From: Tessaracoccus caeni
GTDB lineage: Bacteria > Actinomycetota > Actinomycetes > Propionibacteriales > Propionibacteriaceae
NCBI RefSeq assembly: GCF_029211185.1
Contig: NZ_JARGDO010000004.1
Span: 1 to 64,000 of the forward strand
Reading direction: 5' to 3'
Length of the DNA stretch: 64,000 nt
Shown: positions 46,217 through 53,717 of the stretch, piece by piece
Numbering within the stretch: position 1 is the first letter of the stretch
Layout of the letters: every line of letters starts with the position of its first letter
The notes under the pieces: generated by a model
Database searches by the model: none
What the model saw: only the letters and a program-made list of their open reading frames with translations
What the model was told of the DNA's origin: nothing
Translations under genes and position numbers: made by a program

Positions 46217-47662
46217 TCAGCTCTGCAGGCGGGCCAGCCAGGCTTCGACATCGTCTGCCTGGCGGGGCAGAGCGCCGGACAGTAGGACGGGGTCGCCGTC
46301 GGTGATCAGGACGTCGTCCTCGATCCGGATGCCGATGCCGCGATATTCCTCGGGCACCAGCAGGTCGGTGGATCGGAAGTAGATGCCCGGCTCCACCGTG
46401 ATCACCATGCCGGCCTTGAGATCGCCCAGGCGGTAGGACTCCATGGACGCCGCCGCGCAGTCGTGCACGTCGAGGCCCAGGTGGTGCGAGGTGCCGTGCA
46501 CCATCCAGCGCCGGTGGTACTGCTTGTCGGGCTGCAGCGACTCCTCGGCCGAGCAGGGCAGGACGCCGATCTCCTCGAGGAAGCGCGCCACCACGGCGAT
46601 GGCCGCCGCGTGCACGTCGGCGAACTTGCCGCCGGCACGGCAGGCCTCGATGCCGGCGTTCTGCGCGGCCAGCACGGCCTCATAGACGCGGCGCTGGGCG
46701 GGCGAGAAGGTGCCGTTCACGGGCAGGGTGCGCGTGACGTCGGCGGTGTAGAGGGTGTTCACTTCGACGCCGGCATCCAGCAGGAGCAGGTCGCCGGGGA
46801 TCAGGTCACCGTCGTTGCGGATCCAGTGCAGGGTGTTGGCGTGGTCGCCGCCGGCGGAGATGGTGTCGTAGCCGACGGCGTTGCCCAGATGCCTCGCGTG
46901 CAAGCTGAAGATGCCCTCGACCCAGCGCTCGCCGCGCCCGTTGCCCACGGCTGCCGGCAGCTCGCGGGCGACGGCCTTGAAGCCGACCTCCGTCGCGTCG
47001 CAGGCGCGCTGCAACTCGGCGATCTCGAACTCGTCCTTGACGAAGCGCAGCTCGGAGACGTTGCGGGCCAACTCCGCGTCGCCGTCCTCGTCGACGCGCC
47101 CGCGGGCCTCGTCGACCTTGGCGGTGGCGGCGGGGTCGGCGTCGCGGATCACCAGCAGGTGCTCGGCGTCGGCCAGGACTTGCGGCAGTTCGTCCCAGTG
47201 CCGGCAGGCGATCTGGGTGGCGGCCGACATCTCCTCGACGGAGTCGCGGGTACCCACCCACATCTCGCCGTAGCGGGCGTCGGCATAGAACTCGCGGTCG
47301 GTGCGGGGCGCGCGTGGCTTGAAGTACAGGGTCGCCGACGCGTCAGGGGCGACCACGAGCACCGAATCGGGTTCGCGATCCTCGCCCAGGCCGCTCAGGT
47401 AGGCGAAGGCGGTATGGGGGCGGAAGCGGTAGTCGGTGTCGTTGGAGCGCACCTTGAACGGGCCTGCCGGGATGACGAGAGTCGCGCCCGGATGCAGCGC
47501 GACGAGGCGCTCGCGGCGAGCTGGGGTGTAGCTCGTGGCGGGCAGCGCCGGGGGAAGAGCGTCGGGGTACGGGGCCCAATCCGAGACGATGAACGCCTTG
47601 AACTCCTCGGAGAAGGGGTCGCGGCGATTGCTATTGCTGTCGGTCTCATCGGCTGCGGTCAT
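46217..47662 (-). CDS. pepP: Xaa-Pro aminopeptidase (M24B)
   Basis: A 481-residue metallo-aminopeptidase cleaving an N-terminal residue linked to proline. The N-terminal AMP-N domain (about 40-180) contains FRPHTAFAYLSGLGEDREPDS. The pita-bread catalytic domain has metal ligands in LLLDAGVEVNTLYTADVTR (two Asp), GTSHHLGLDVHD (His), TVEPGIYF (Glu) and GIRIEDDVLIT (Glu), so it is complete. ATG 47662 gives family length. It is followed on the same strand, upstream in transcription, by a methyltransferase-like gene 22 bases away. Confidence 0.95.
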   Translation of the reverse strand: MTAADETDSNSNRRDPFSEEFKAFIVSDWAPYPDALPPALPATSYTPARRERLVALHPGATLVIPAGPFKVRSNDTDYRFRPHTAFAYLSGLGEDREPDSVLVVAPDASATLYFKPRAPRTDREFYADARYGEMWVGTRDSVEEMSAATQIACRHWDELPQVLADAEHLLVIRDADPAATAKVDEARGRVDEDGDAELARNVSELRFVKDEFEIAELQRACDATEVGFKAVARELPAAVGNGRGERWVEGIFSLHARHLGNAVGYDTISAGGDHANTLHWIRNDGDLIPGDLLLLDAGVEVNTLYTADVTRTLPVNGTFSPAQRRVYEAVLAAQNAGIEACRAGGKFADVHAAAIAVVARFLEEIGVLPCSAEESLQPDKQYHRRWMVHGTSHHLGLDVHDCAAASMESYRLGDLKAGMVITVEPGIYFRSTDLLVPEEYRGIGIRIEDDVLITDGDPVLLSGALPRQADDVEAWLARLQS

Positions 47663-47684
47663 GGGGCCCGATTCTACGCCTCGG

Positions 47685-48425
47685 CTAGAGATTGATCTGC
47701 AGGGCTCCGTCGGGCACGTGGACCGGGCCGGTGAGCTCGGTGTGGTCCACCCAGGCGCGCCAGCAGAGCAGCTGGAAGGGCAGCTTGAGCGACTCGCCGG
47801 GACGCGCGGAGGAGTCGTAGAGGTCCATCACGGAGCCCACGAGCCGGTCCAGCTGTTGGAAGTTGAGCTTGGCCACGAAGGACTGATTTCGGACGAGCTG
47901 GGCCATCTGCGCTCGGCTCACCGTTTGCCAGATGCGGAAGGCTCGCTGGTCGATCTCCGCGAAGTACTTGGCCTCGCGGAGCTGTTCGAGCGAGGAATGC
48001 CCGTAGTCGCCGCTCATCGCCAGCGGATCGTAGCGGCGCAGCAGCGCCTGGAGCCGGCGCACCCAGGGCACGGAGTCGTCGCGGATCACATACGACGCGG
48101 ACAGGCAGCCGCCGGCCATCAGCACTCGGGTGATCTGGGGCAGGGCGGCCTCGAGATCCAGCAGATGCAGGCCCTGGTGGATGAACACCACCTCGAACTG
48201 GAAGGGGTCGAACGGGAGGGCGGAAGCGCTGCCGATCAGCGGCATCAGACCGGGGCCGGTCAGGTGCTCCACCTTCGTGGCGTCGTCGGTGAGTGCGATG
48301 ACCCGGTGGCCGCGTTCGCCGAGCCGCCGGGGAAGATGCGTGTCGTTGCCGACGACGAGGCCGCGGACGTTGCCCCATACGGCCAGCCAGTCCAGTGCCT
48401 CATCGGGCATGGTCGCTCGACTCAT
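47685..48425 (-). CDS. Class I SAM methyltransferase-like protein
   Basis: A 246-residue protein whose N-terminal half looks like a Rossmann methyltransferase. NVRGLVVGNDTHLPRRLGERGHRVIAL replaces the glycine-rich E-x-G-x-G loop (here degraded), and FEVVFIHQGLHLLDLEAALPQI resembles motif IV/V. Because the SAM loop is atypical, catalytic activity is uncertain. ATG 48425 follows GGAAAGG; a start at 48458 is possible but lacks this. It may be co-transcribed with pepP. It diverges from the Tad locus. Confidence 0.7.
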   Translation of the reverse strand: MSRATMPDEALDWLAVWGNVRGLVVGNDTHLPRRLGERGHRVIALTDDATKVEHLTGPGLMPLIGSASALPFDPFQFEVVFIHQGLHLLDLEAALPQITRVLMAGGCLSASYVIRDDSVPWVRRLQALLRRYDPLAMSGDYGHSSLEQLREAKYFAEIDQRAFRIWQTVSRAQMAQLVRNQSFVAKLNFQQLDRLVGSVMDLYDSSARPGESLKLPFQLLCWRAWVDHTELTGPVHVPDGALQINL

Positions 48426-48496
48426 CGCATCCTTTCCCGTGTTCGCTCTCAGAACCACACCCTATCCCCGTTGCCATGAGGTTCCGCAGGTATGAG

Positions 48497-48505
48497 TTTT
48501 CCACA
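48497..48505. promoter_or_regulatory. TTTTCCACA box before Tad block 1
   Basis: TTTTCCACA lies 51 bases upstream of the ssd start, in the 130-base divergent gap. TTTCCACAG occurs twice upstream of the pilin gene (56000-56008 and 56032-56040). It resembles a DnaA box (TTATCCACA) but could equally be a regulator site shared by both Tad blocks. Confidence 0.35.
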
Positions 48506-48555
48506 AACCGAAAATGCGATGGGACGCGGGGGCCCGTGCGTTCTATCAAGAAGGC

Positions 48556-49572
48556 ATGACTCATGTGCTCTTGTGCGCCAGGGACGAATCTCTGATCGAG
48601 GCGGTCGAGACCACCGCGATCGCCCTGGGGGTGGAACTGACGGTGGCGGGGTCGGCGGGGGAGGCCGCCGCTCGCTGGTCGGACTCCGCGGTGAGACTGA
48701 TCTCGCCGGAGTTGGCTACGGGGCTGTCCCGGTTGGGGCCGTTGCCTGGGTCGGCCTATCTCGTCGGGCGCGTCGCCGCCGATCTGGTGGGTGCGTCGTC
48801 GGTGCTCGAGCTGCCCGTCCTGGTGCTGCCCGACGGCGGGTCGCGGCTCGCCGAGGTGATCGCATCCGCTACCAGCACGAGCACGTCGAAGGCGAAGGTC
48901 GTCGCCCTGGTCGGCGCGTCCGGAGGCCTTGGAACGAGCACCATGGCCGCCGCGCTGTCCTTGACTGCTGCGGACCAGGGCTCGCGAGTGGCCCTCGTGG
49001 AACTGGATCCATGCGGCGGCGGACTCGATCTGCTGCTGGGGGCCGAGACCCAGCGAGGTTTCCGATGGCCGGATCTGCTGCACGCCGCGGGAGAGCTTGA
49101 GGATCTGCGGGAGTCCTTGCCCAGCGTCGACGGAGTGGCCGTGGTCTCCGCGCAGCGCAGCACCCACGTCGCGGTTTCCCCGGCGTCGGTGTCCGCCGTG
49201 CTGGGATCTCTGCGCCGCACCAACGACTACGTCTTCCTCGACTGCGGGCGCGAGCCTCGCGACCACGGCGCCGAGGCCGACGAGATGATCCTCCTCGTCG
49301 GCGCGGATGTGAGGGGCGTGTCGGCGGCCCGGATGCGCATGGCCACGTCGGGCGTCAGTCCCACCGTCGTCATGGTGCGCAGCGGCGTGGGGCGGAGGGT
49401 GCCGGCGGGCGCAGTGGCCGACGCGATCGGCCTCCCGTTGCTGGCGGAGGTGCGTCACGACGCGGCCGTGCCGAAGCTCGCCGAGCTGGGCCTGCCGCCC
49501 CGCAACGGTCGAGCCCGCCGACTGAAACGCGATGTGGCGGCGGCGTGGAAGGGGCTGCGCGATGACCGATGA
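48556..49572 (+). CDS. ssd: CpaE/Ssd-like septum-site or pilus-positioning ATPase
   Basis: A 338-residue ParA/MinD-superfamily protein (CpaE/Ssd), the usual first gene of actinobacterial Tad loci (compare Rv3660c). The N-terminal part (about 1-105) is receiver-like. The P-loop, VGASGGLGTSTMAAALS at 119-135, has Thr where the signature Lys would be, as in other Ssd proteins. LVELDPCGGGLDLLLGAE and DYVFLDCGREPRDH follow. ATG 48556 (MTHVLLCARDE) is preferred to the upstream ATG. The last 11 bases overlap tadA. Confidence 0.85.
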   Translation: MTHVLLCARDESLIEAVETTAIALGVELTVAGSAGEAAARWSDSAVRLISPELATGLSRLGPLPGSAYLVGRVAADLVGASSVLELPVLVLPDGGSRLAEVIASATSTSTSKAKVVALVGASGGLGTSTMAAALSLTAADQGSRVALVELDPCGGGLDLLLGAETQRGFRWPDLLHAAGELEDLRESLPSVDGVAVVSAQRSTHVAVSPASVSAVLGSLRRTNDYVFLDCGREPRDHGAEADEMILLVGADVRGVSAARMRMATSGVSPTVVMVRSGVGRRVPAGAVADAIGLPLLAEVRHDAAVPKLAELGLPPRNGRARRLKRDVAAAWKGLRDDR

Positions 49573-50704
49573 ACAACTCGATGCGCTGCGTCGCCTCCTC
49601 GCCTCCCTCGGTCGCGCCTACACTCCGGCCGACGTAGCCGCGTCCATGCGCAGCCTCGGCCTTGTGGTGAGCGACGAAGGGGTGCGCGACGCGCTGGCGC
49701 GGCTGCGGCGTCACAGCGTCGGGGCAGGGCCGTTGGAGGAACTGCTGCGGCGTCCGGGTGTCAGCGACGTGCTGGTGAACGGGCCGCATGATGTGTTCGT
49801 CGACCAGGGAGCGGGCCTCGTGCGGTCCGATGTCCGGTTCATCGACGACGAGCAGGTGCGTCGACTGGCGGTTCGCTTGGCGACGGCCACGGGCAAGCGT
49901 CTCGACGACGCCCAGCCTTTCGTCGACGGCCGGCTGGCCGACGGCACCCGGCTCCACGCCGTGCTCGCTCCAGTGGCCGAACCCGGCACCTGTCTGTCGC
50001 TGCGGGTGCCGGCGCGGCGATCCTTCTCCCTCGCCGACCTCGTCGCGGTGGGCTCGTTGTCAACCGAGGGGGCAAGGCTGTTGTCGCGGGTGGTGGAGCG
50101 TCGGGTGCCCTTCCTGATCAGCGGGGGCACCGGTGCCGGAAAGACGACGCTACTCGCGGCGATGCTCGCGCTGGTGCCGGGTGGCGAACGGATCGTGCTG
50201 GTCGAGGATGCACGCGAGGTGGTCCCGGATCATCCCCACTGCGTCCGGCTGGAGGCCAGACCCGCCAACGCGGAGGGCGTGGGACGGATCGACCTGACGA
50301 CGCTGGTGCGCCAGGCCCTGAGGATGCGGCCGGACCGGGTGGTGCTGGGTGAGGTGCGTGGGGCGGAACTGATCGACCTCCTCACGGCCCTCAACACCGG
50401 GCACGAGGGGGGATGCGCGACGGTTCATGCCAACTCGGTCGCAGACGTGCCCGCGCGTCTGGAGGCGCTGGCCGCGCTCGGCGGCTTGGGTCGGGAGGCC
50501 TGTCACGCCCAGATTGCAGCGGCCTTGAGGCTGGTGGTGCACGTGGCGAGGGACGCCTCCGGTCGCCGCCGCGTCGACGAGATCGGGCTGGTCCGCAGGG
50601 GGTCCAGCGCGCTGATCGAGATCGTTCCGGCGGCCGAACTCGCGGGTGGGGTCGTGCGCTACCGGGAGGCCGGCGACGAGCTGCGACGGCTGGTGGGCGC
50701 ATGA
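49562..50704 (+). CDS. tadA: Flp/Tad pilus assembly ATPase TadA (CpaF)
   Basis: A 380-residue secretion ATPase of the type II/IV family that powers pilus assembly. An N-terminal domain (about 50-170) precedes Walker A SGGTGAGKTT at 187-196, an Asp-box RIVLVEDAREV, Walker B VVLGEVRGAELIDLL and a His-box CATVHANS, all intact. ATG 49562 overlaps the ssd gene by 11 bases, and the stop overlaps tadB by 4, so translation is coupled. Confidence 0.95.
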   Translation: MTDEQLDALRRLLASLGRAYTPADVAASMRSLGLVVSDEGVRDALARLRRHSVGAGPLEELLRRPGVSDVLVNGPHDVFVDQGAGLVRSDVRFIDDEQVRRLAVRLATATGKRLDDAQPFVDGRLADGTRLHAVLAPVAEPGTCLSLRVPARRSFSLADLVAVGSLSTEGARLLSRVVERRVPFLISGGTGAGKTTLLAAMLALVPGGERIVLVEDAREVVPDHPHCVRLEARPANAEGVGRIDLTTLVRQALRMRPDRVVLGEVRGAELIDLLTALNTGHEGGCATVHANSVADVPARLEALAALGGLGREACHAQIAAALRLVVHVARDASGRRRVDEIGLVRRGSSALIEIVPAAELAGGVVRYREAGDELRRLVGA

Positions 50705-51492
50705 TCGGCGCTGCGGTGATGGCCGCGCTCGCCGTGCTGTTGTGGTTGTCTCCGTCCGGGCCGCAACGGCTTCGTCGGCTCGACGCATCCGATCTCGCGT
50801 CGCATCGACGGGGCGGCGGGCGACGGTCGGCGTTGACTGTGATTGTGATCGTCATAGCGGTCGTGGGCACCTGGATGGTGCCTGGACTGGCGGCAGTATT
50901 CGTCGCGAGCGGCACCATCGGATGGATCGTCCGGTCCCGTCGGAGACGTCGTCGGGCAGCCCGTGCGGTCGAGGATGTGGCGGAGGGGGCGACGCTGCTC
51001 GCGGCGCTGCTGAGGACCGGCCAGGTTCCCTCCATCGCGCTGCGGGAGGCTGCTCACGACTGCGAGGCGTTGGAGTTCGCGGCTGCGGTCTCGGCGCTGG
51101 GAGGGGATGTGGGCAACGCTCTGGCCCAGAGCTCCACCGAACCTGGCCGGTCTCAGCTGGCAGCCGTGGCCGCCGCATGGACGTTGGGTGGTCGCAGCGG
51201 TGCGCCGACGGCCGAGCTATTGGCCGGCGTCGCGGAGAACCTTCGGCACCGTCAGGCCCTGGGCTCGCTGGTCGAGTCCGAGCTGGCGGCGGCGCGCGCC
51301 AGCGGCCACATCATGGCGGCGCTGCCGTTTCTCGGGCTGGGCCTGGGGGCGGTCGTCGGAGCCGATCCGCTGAGCTTCTTGCTGCACGATCCCGGCGGCT
51401 CCTGGGCGATCCTGATCGCCGTGAGTCTCACCAGCATCGGGGTGCTGTGGATCGAACGCCTCGCCGCGGGAGCTGAACGGACGAGAACATGA
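50701..51492 (+). CDS. tadB: Tad pilus inner-membrane protein TadB
   Basis: A 263-residue protein with helices at about 2-18, 42-75 (two, AVVGTWMVPGLAAVFVASGTIG) and two near the C-terminus (about 200-250). A type II secretion F-domain of the TadB type lies in between (LLAALLRTGQVPSIALREAA). With TadC it forms the inner-membrane platform for Flp pilus assembly. Short compared with alphaproteobacterial TadB, as usual in actinobacteria. ATG 50701 overlaps tadA by 4 bases; the stop overlaps tadC by 4. Confidence 0.88.
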   Translation: MIGAAVMAALAVLLWLSPSGPQRLRRLDASDLASHRRGGGRRSALTVIVIVIAVVGTWMVPGLAAVFVASGTIGWIVRSRRRRRRAARAVEDVAEGATLLAALLRTGQVPSIALREAAHDCEALEFAAAVSALGGDVGNALAQSSTEPGRSQLAAVAAAWTLGGRSGAPTAELLAGVAENLRHRQALGSLVESELAAARASGHIMAALPFLGLGLGAVVGADPLSFLLHDPGGSWAILIAVSLTSIGVLWIERLAAGAERTRT

Positions 51493-52076
51493 CCGCACTG
51501 CTCGCGGCCCTGCTCGCCGGGCTGGCCTGCTGGCTGTTCCTCCTGCCTCGGCAGTTGGATCGGCTGCGGCCGGTTCGAGCTGTTCCGCTGCGAGGCGTGA
51601 CGCGCGGGTGGTGGGGCCGTGCGGCCAAGGAAGACGATCGGTTGAAGGCGCAGCTGCCGGACGCACTCGGCTTCCTGGCGGCCGTGCTCGAGGCCGGCGC
51701 GCCGGTCGGCGTCGCGGTGCGGACCGTTGCCGAAGTCAGCCCGGAGCCCACCCGGACCCTGCTGACGCAAACGGCGTCGTCGTCAAGTCTCGGGCTAGAC
51801 GAGGGCGGGTCGTGGGCGTCGCTGGCAGAGCACTCGGTGTGGGGTCGGGTGGCTCGCGATGTCGCGCGCTCCGCGCGGTCGGGTACCGCGCTGGTCGAGG
51901 CGTTGCGAATGCACGCGGAGCGCGCCCGTCAGGCGGAGCGCGACCATGCGATCAAGGCGGCCCGCACCGTCGGGGTCAAGTCGGTGCTGCCGCTGATGGT
52001 GTGCTTCTTGCCGGCCTTCGTGCTGATCGGCGTCGTCCCGATCATCGTCGGACTGCTGCAGGATCTCATCGGATGA
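51489..52076 (+). CDS. tadC: Tad pilus inner-membrane protein TadC
   Basis: A 195-residue membrane protein with an N-terminal helix (ALLAALLAGLACWLFLLP), an F-domain (LPDALGFLAAVLEAGAPVGVAVRTVAEV, then later DVARSARSGTALVEALR) and a C-terminal hydrophobic segment (VLPLMVCFLPAFVLIGVVPIIVGLL). Completes the TadA-B-C core. ATG 51489 overlaps tadB by 4 bases. The usual next gene, the Flp pilin, is not here but 4 kb downstream, beyond an inserted sigma-factor pair and a helicase. Confidence 0.88.
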   Translation: MTALLAALLAGLACWLFLLPRQLDRLRPVRAVPLRGVTRGWWGRAAKEDDRLKAQLPDALGFLAAVLEAGAPVGVAVRTVAEVSPEPTRTLLTQTASSSSLGLDEGGSWASLAEHSVWGRVARDVARSARSGTALVEALRMHAERARQAERDHAIKAARTVGVKSVLPLMVCFLPAFVLIGVVPIIVGLLQDLIG

Positions 52077-52096
52077 GCCGAACCGTCGGGCCCCGG

Positions 52097-52996
52097 TCAG
52101 CGGTCCACTCGGGTGATCTTGTCCGGGTTGGCCACTTGGCGGATGCCGCAGACCAGGCCCTGGGAGTCCAGCTCGAGGGAGACGACGTCGAGGCGGCCGG
52201 GAAGGTGGAACGCGACGGCGGAGCCGCCGTTGATATTGATGATCTCGAGACGCGGCGGCAGGTCGGGGAAGTTGCGCGCTGCTCCGGAGAGAATGCCCAC
52301 CAGGAAGCGGACGATGGTATCGGCGCCGAAGAGGGGGTTGCGCGCGCTGCGCATCTTTCCTCCGCCATCGGACCAGAGGATCGCGTCGGGATGAAGCATC
52401 GCGACAACCGCGTCGATGTCGCCTGACTCGATCGCAGCGACGAGTTTCTCGAGTGCGCCACGATCGGTGCGCGGTGCCGCCATGGTGTCCGGGGCCAGTC
52501 GCAGGCGCCGGCGGGCGCGAGAGATCATCTGCCTGACGGCCGCCGGCGATTTGTCGAGAACCTCGCCGATCTCCACCGACGACATCCCGAAGGCGCGATA
52601 CAGGACAAGCGCGGCGCGGGCTTCTGGCGCGAGCTGCTCGGCCATGTGCAGAAAGGCTAGCGACAGGAGTTCGCGGTTGGCGATGGTGTCCTCAGGGAGC
52701 TGCTCTGTGGCGATCGGCTCGGGGAGCCACGGGCCGGGATACTCCTCCCGTATGGCAGCCTGCTGTCGCACGCTGTCGATCGAGCGGCGCACGCACACCG
52801 TCGTCAGCCAGGCGGGCCACGAACGCACGTCGGTGGTGGCGTCGCGTTCCGTGCGCAGGGCCTCGATCGCGACTTCGGAGACGACATCCTCGGCATGACC
52901 GAAGTCGCCGAGCATTCGGTACGCGATGCCCAGGAGGCGGTCGCGTTCTGCACGCCAGGCCGAGGTTGCGGGAGTTGATCCTGTCACCTTGCCCAC
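52097..52996 (-). CDS. ECF41-type sigma factor with C-terminal SnoaL-like domain
   Basis: A 299-residue sigma factor. Regions 2 and 4 occupy about 15-165. Three ECF41 signatures are present: WLPEP at 90-94 in the linker, DGGGK at 210-214 in the SnoaL-like extension, and NPDKI at 290-294. In ECF41 the C-terminal domain acts as a built-in regulator instead of a separate anti-sigma factor. GTG 52996 starts it; only 43 bases separate it from the upstream carboxymuconolactone-decarboxylase-like gene, its typical partner. It converges on tadC. Confidence 0.93.
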   Translation of the reverse strand: MGKVTGSTPATSAWRAERDRLLGIAYRMLGDFGHAEDVVSEVAIEALRTERDATTDVRSWPAWLTTVCVRRSIDSVRQQAAIREEYPGPWLPEPIATEQLPEDTIANRELLSLAFLHMAEQLAPEARAALVLYRAFGMSSVEIGEVLDKSPAAVRQMISRARRRLRLAPDTMAAPRTDRGALEKLVAAIESGDIDAVVAMLHPDAILWSDGGGKMRSARNPLFGADTIVRFLVGILSGAARNFPDLPPRLEIININGGSAVAFHLPGRLDVVSLELDSQGLVCGIRQVANPDKITRVDR

Positions 52997-53039
52997 GGTA
53001 GTCCCCCGATCGGGTGATCATGGCCGGTGTCGATCTCGA

Positions 53040-53498
53040 TCAGGCAACCGGGTGCCTCTCATCGATGGGCGGAGTCATACCCGTGGCGATCGCGATGCGG
53101 TTCCACACGTTGATGGTCGCGATCGCCAGCACCAGAGCGCCGAGGGCGCTGTCGTCGAAGTGCTGGGCGGCGGCGTCCCAGACCTCGTCGTTCACCGAGT
53201 CTGGGCCGATCAGCGTCACGGCGTCTGTCAGCGCCAGCACCGCTCGTTCCCGCTCGTCGAACAGTTCACCGGCGTGCTGCCATCCGGCGACGGCGTGCAG
53301 CTTCCGCTGCGAGATGCCGCACCGGGCCCCCTCCGTGGCGTGCATGTCGATGCAGAAGCCGCAGCCGTTCACGATGGAGGCCCGCAGTTTGAGCAGCTCC
53401 AGGAGCTCTTTGTCGACGGACGTGCGGGCGTAGCCCTCCATCCCTATCACGGCGGCGTAACCGAGCTTGTTGGTCTTGCCGATGTTGATTCGCGTCAT
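53040..53498 (-). CDS. Carboxymuconolactone decarboxylase/AhpD-like partner of ECF41
   Basis: A 152-residue protein of the AhpD/CMD superfamily with a redox CxxC, Cys46 and Cys49, in VNGCGFCIDMHATEGA and conserved His53, suggesting peroxide or thiol reduction. ECF41 genes usually sit next to a COE gene (carboxymuconolactone decarboxylase, oxidoreductase or epimerase) that they regulate. ATG 53498 follows GGAGGAGGACAGG, a very good ribosome binding site. A TGTCACA element is 68-76 bases upstream. Confidence 0.92.
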   Translation of the reverse strand: MTRINIGKTNKLGYAAVIGMEGYARTSVDKELLELLKLRASIVNGCGFCIDMHATEGARCGISQRKLHAVAGWQHAGELFDERERAVLALTDAVTLIGPDSVNDEVWDAAAQHFDDSALGALVLAIATINVWNRIAIATGMTPPIDERHPVA

Positions 53499-53546
53499 CC
53501 TGTCCTCCTCCGGCCCGCTCGAATATGGCGGGCCTTCATCAGAGAC

Positions 53547-53573
53547 GTCGGACGGCGCGACAAAAGTGTGACA
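53547..53573 (-). promoter_or_regulatory. Candidate ECF41-dependent promoter
   Basis: On the minus strand, TGTCACA (53567-53573) matches the -35 element published for ECF41 targets. The published partner CGTC should follow after 16 bases. Here that position reads CGAC (53547-53550), while CGTC is found at spacings of 12 and 19, so the match is good but imperfect. It would drive the AhpD-like gene and the sigma gene itself. Confidence 0.5.
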
Positions 53574-53717
53574 GCCGCTCAACCTGTCCGAGCAGTACCG
53601 CTTGGCGTCGACGAGTGGTCGAAGAACAGTCTCCGTCATGGCCCGTTCGGGTTCTCTTCGTCGTTCGATGATCGTGGCTCCAGGGAGCTGTCGGTGGGAG
53701 GCCATACCATTTCGGTC

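Noticed and set aside
47685-48425. Confident assignment as an active methyltransferase
   Set aside because: The glycine-rich SAM loop is degenerate, so I keep only a fold-level description.
48497-48505. Replication origin from DnaA-box-like TTTTCCACA
   Set aside because: A single box here and two at 56 kb; no cluster of boxes, no dnaA/dnaN genes and no AT-rich unwinding region.
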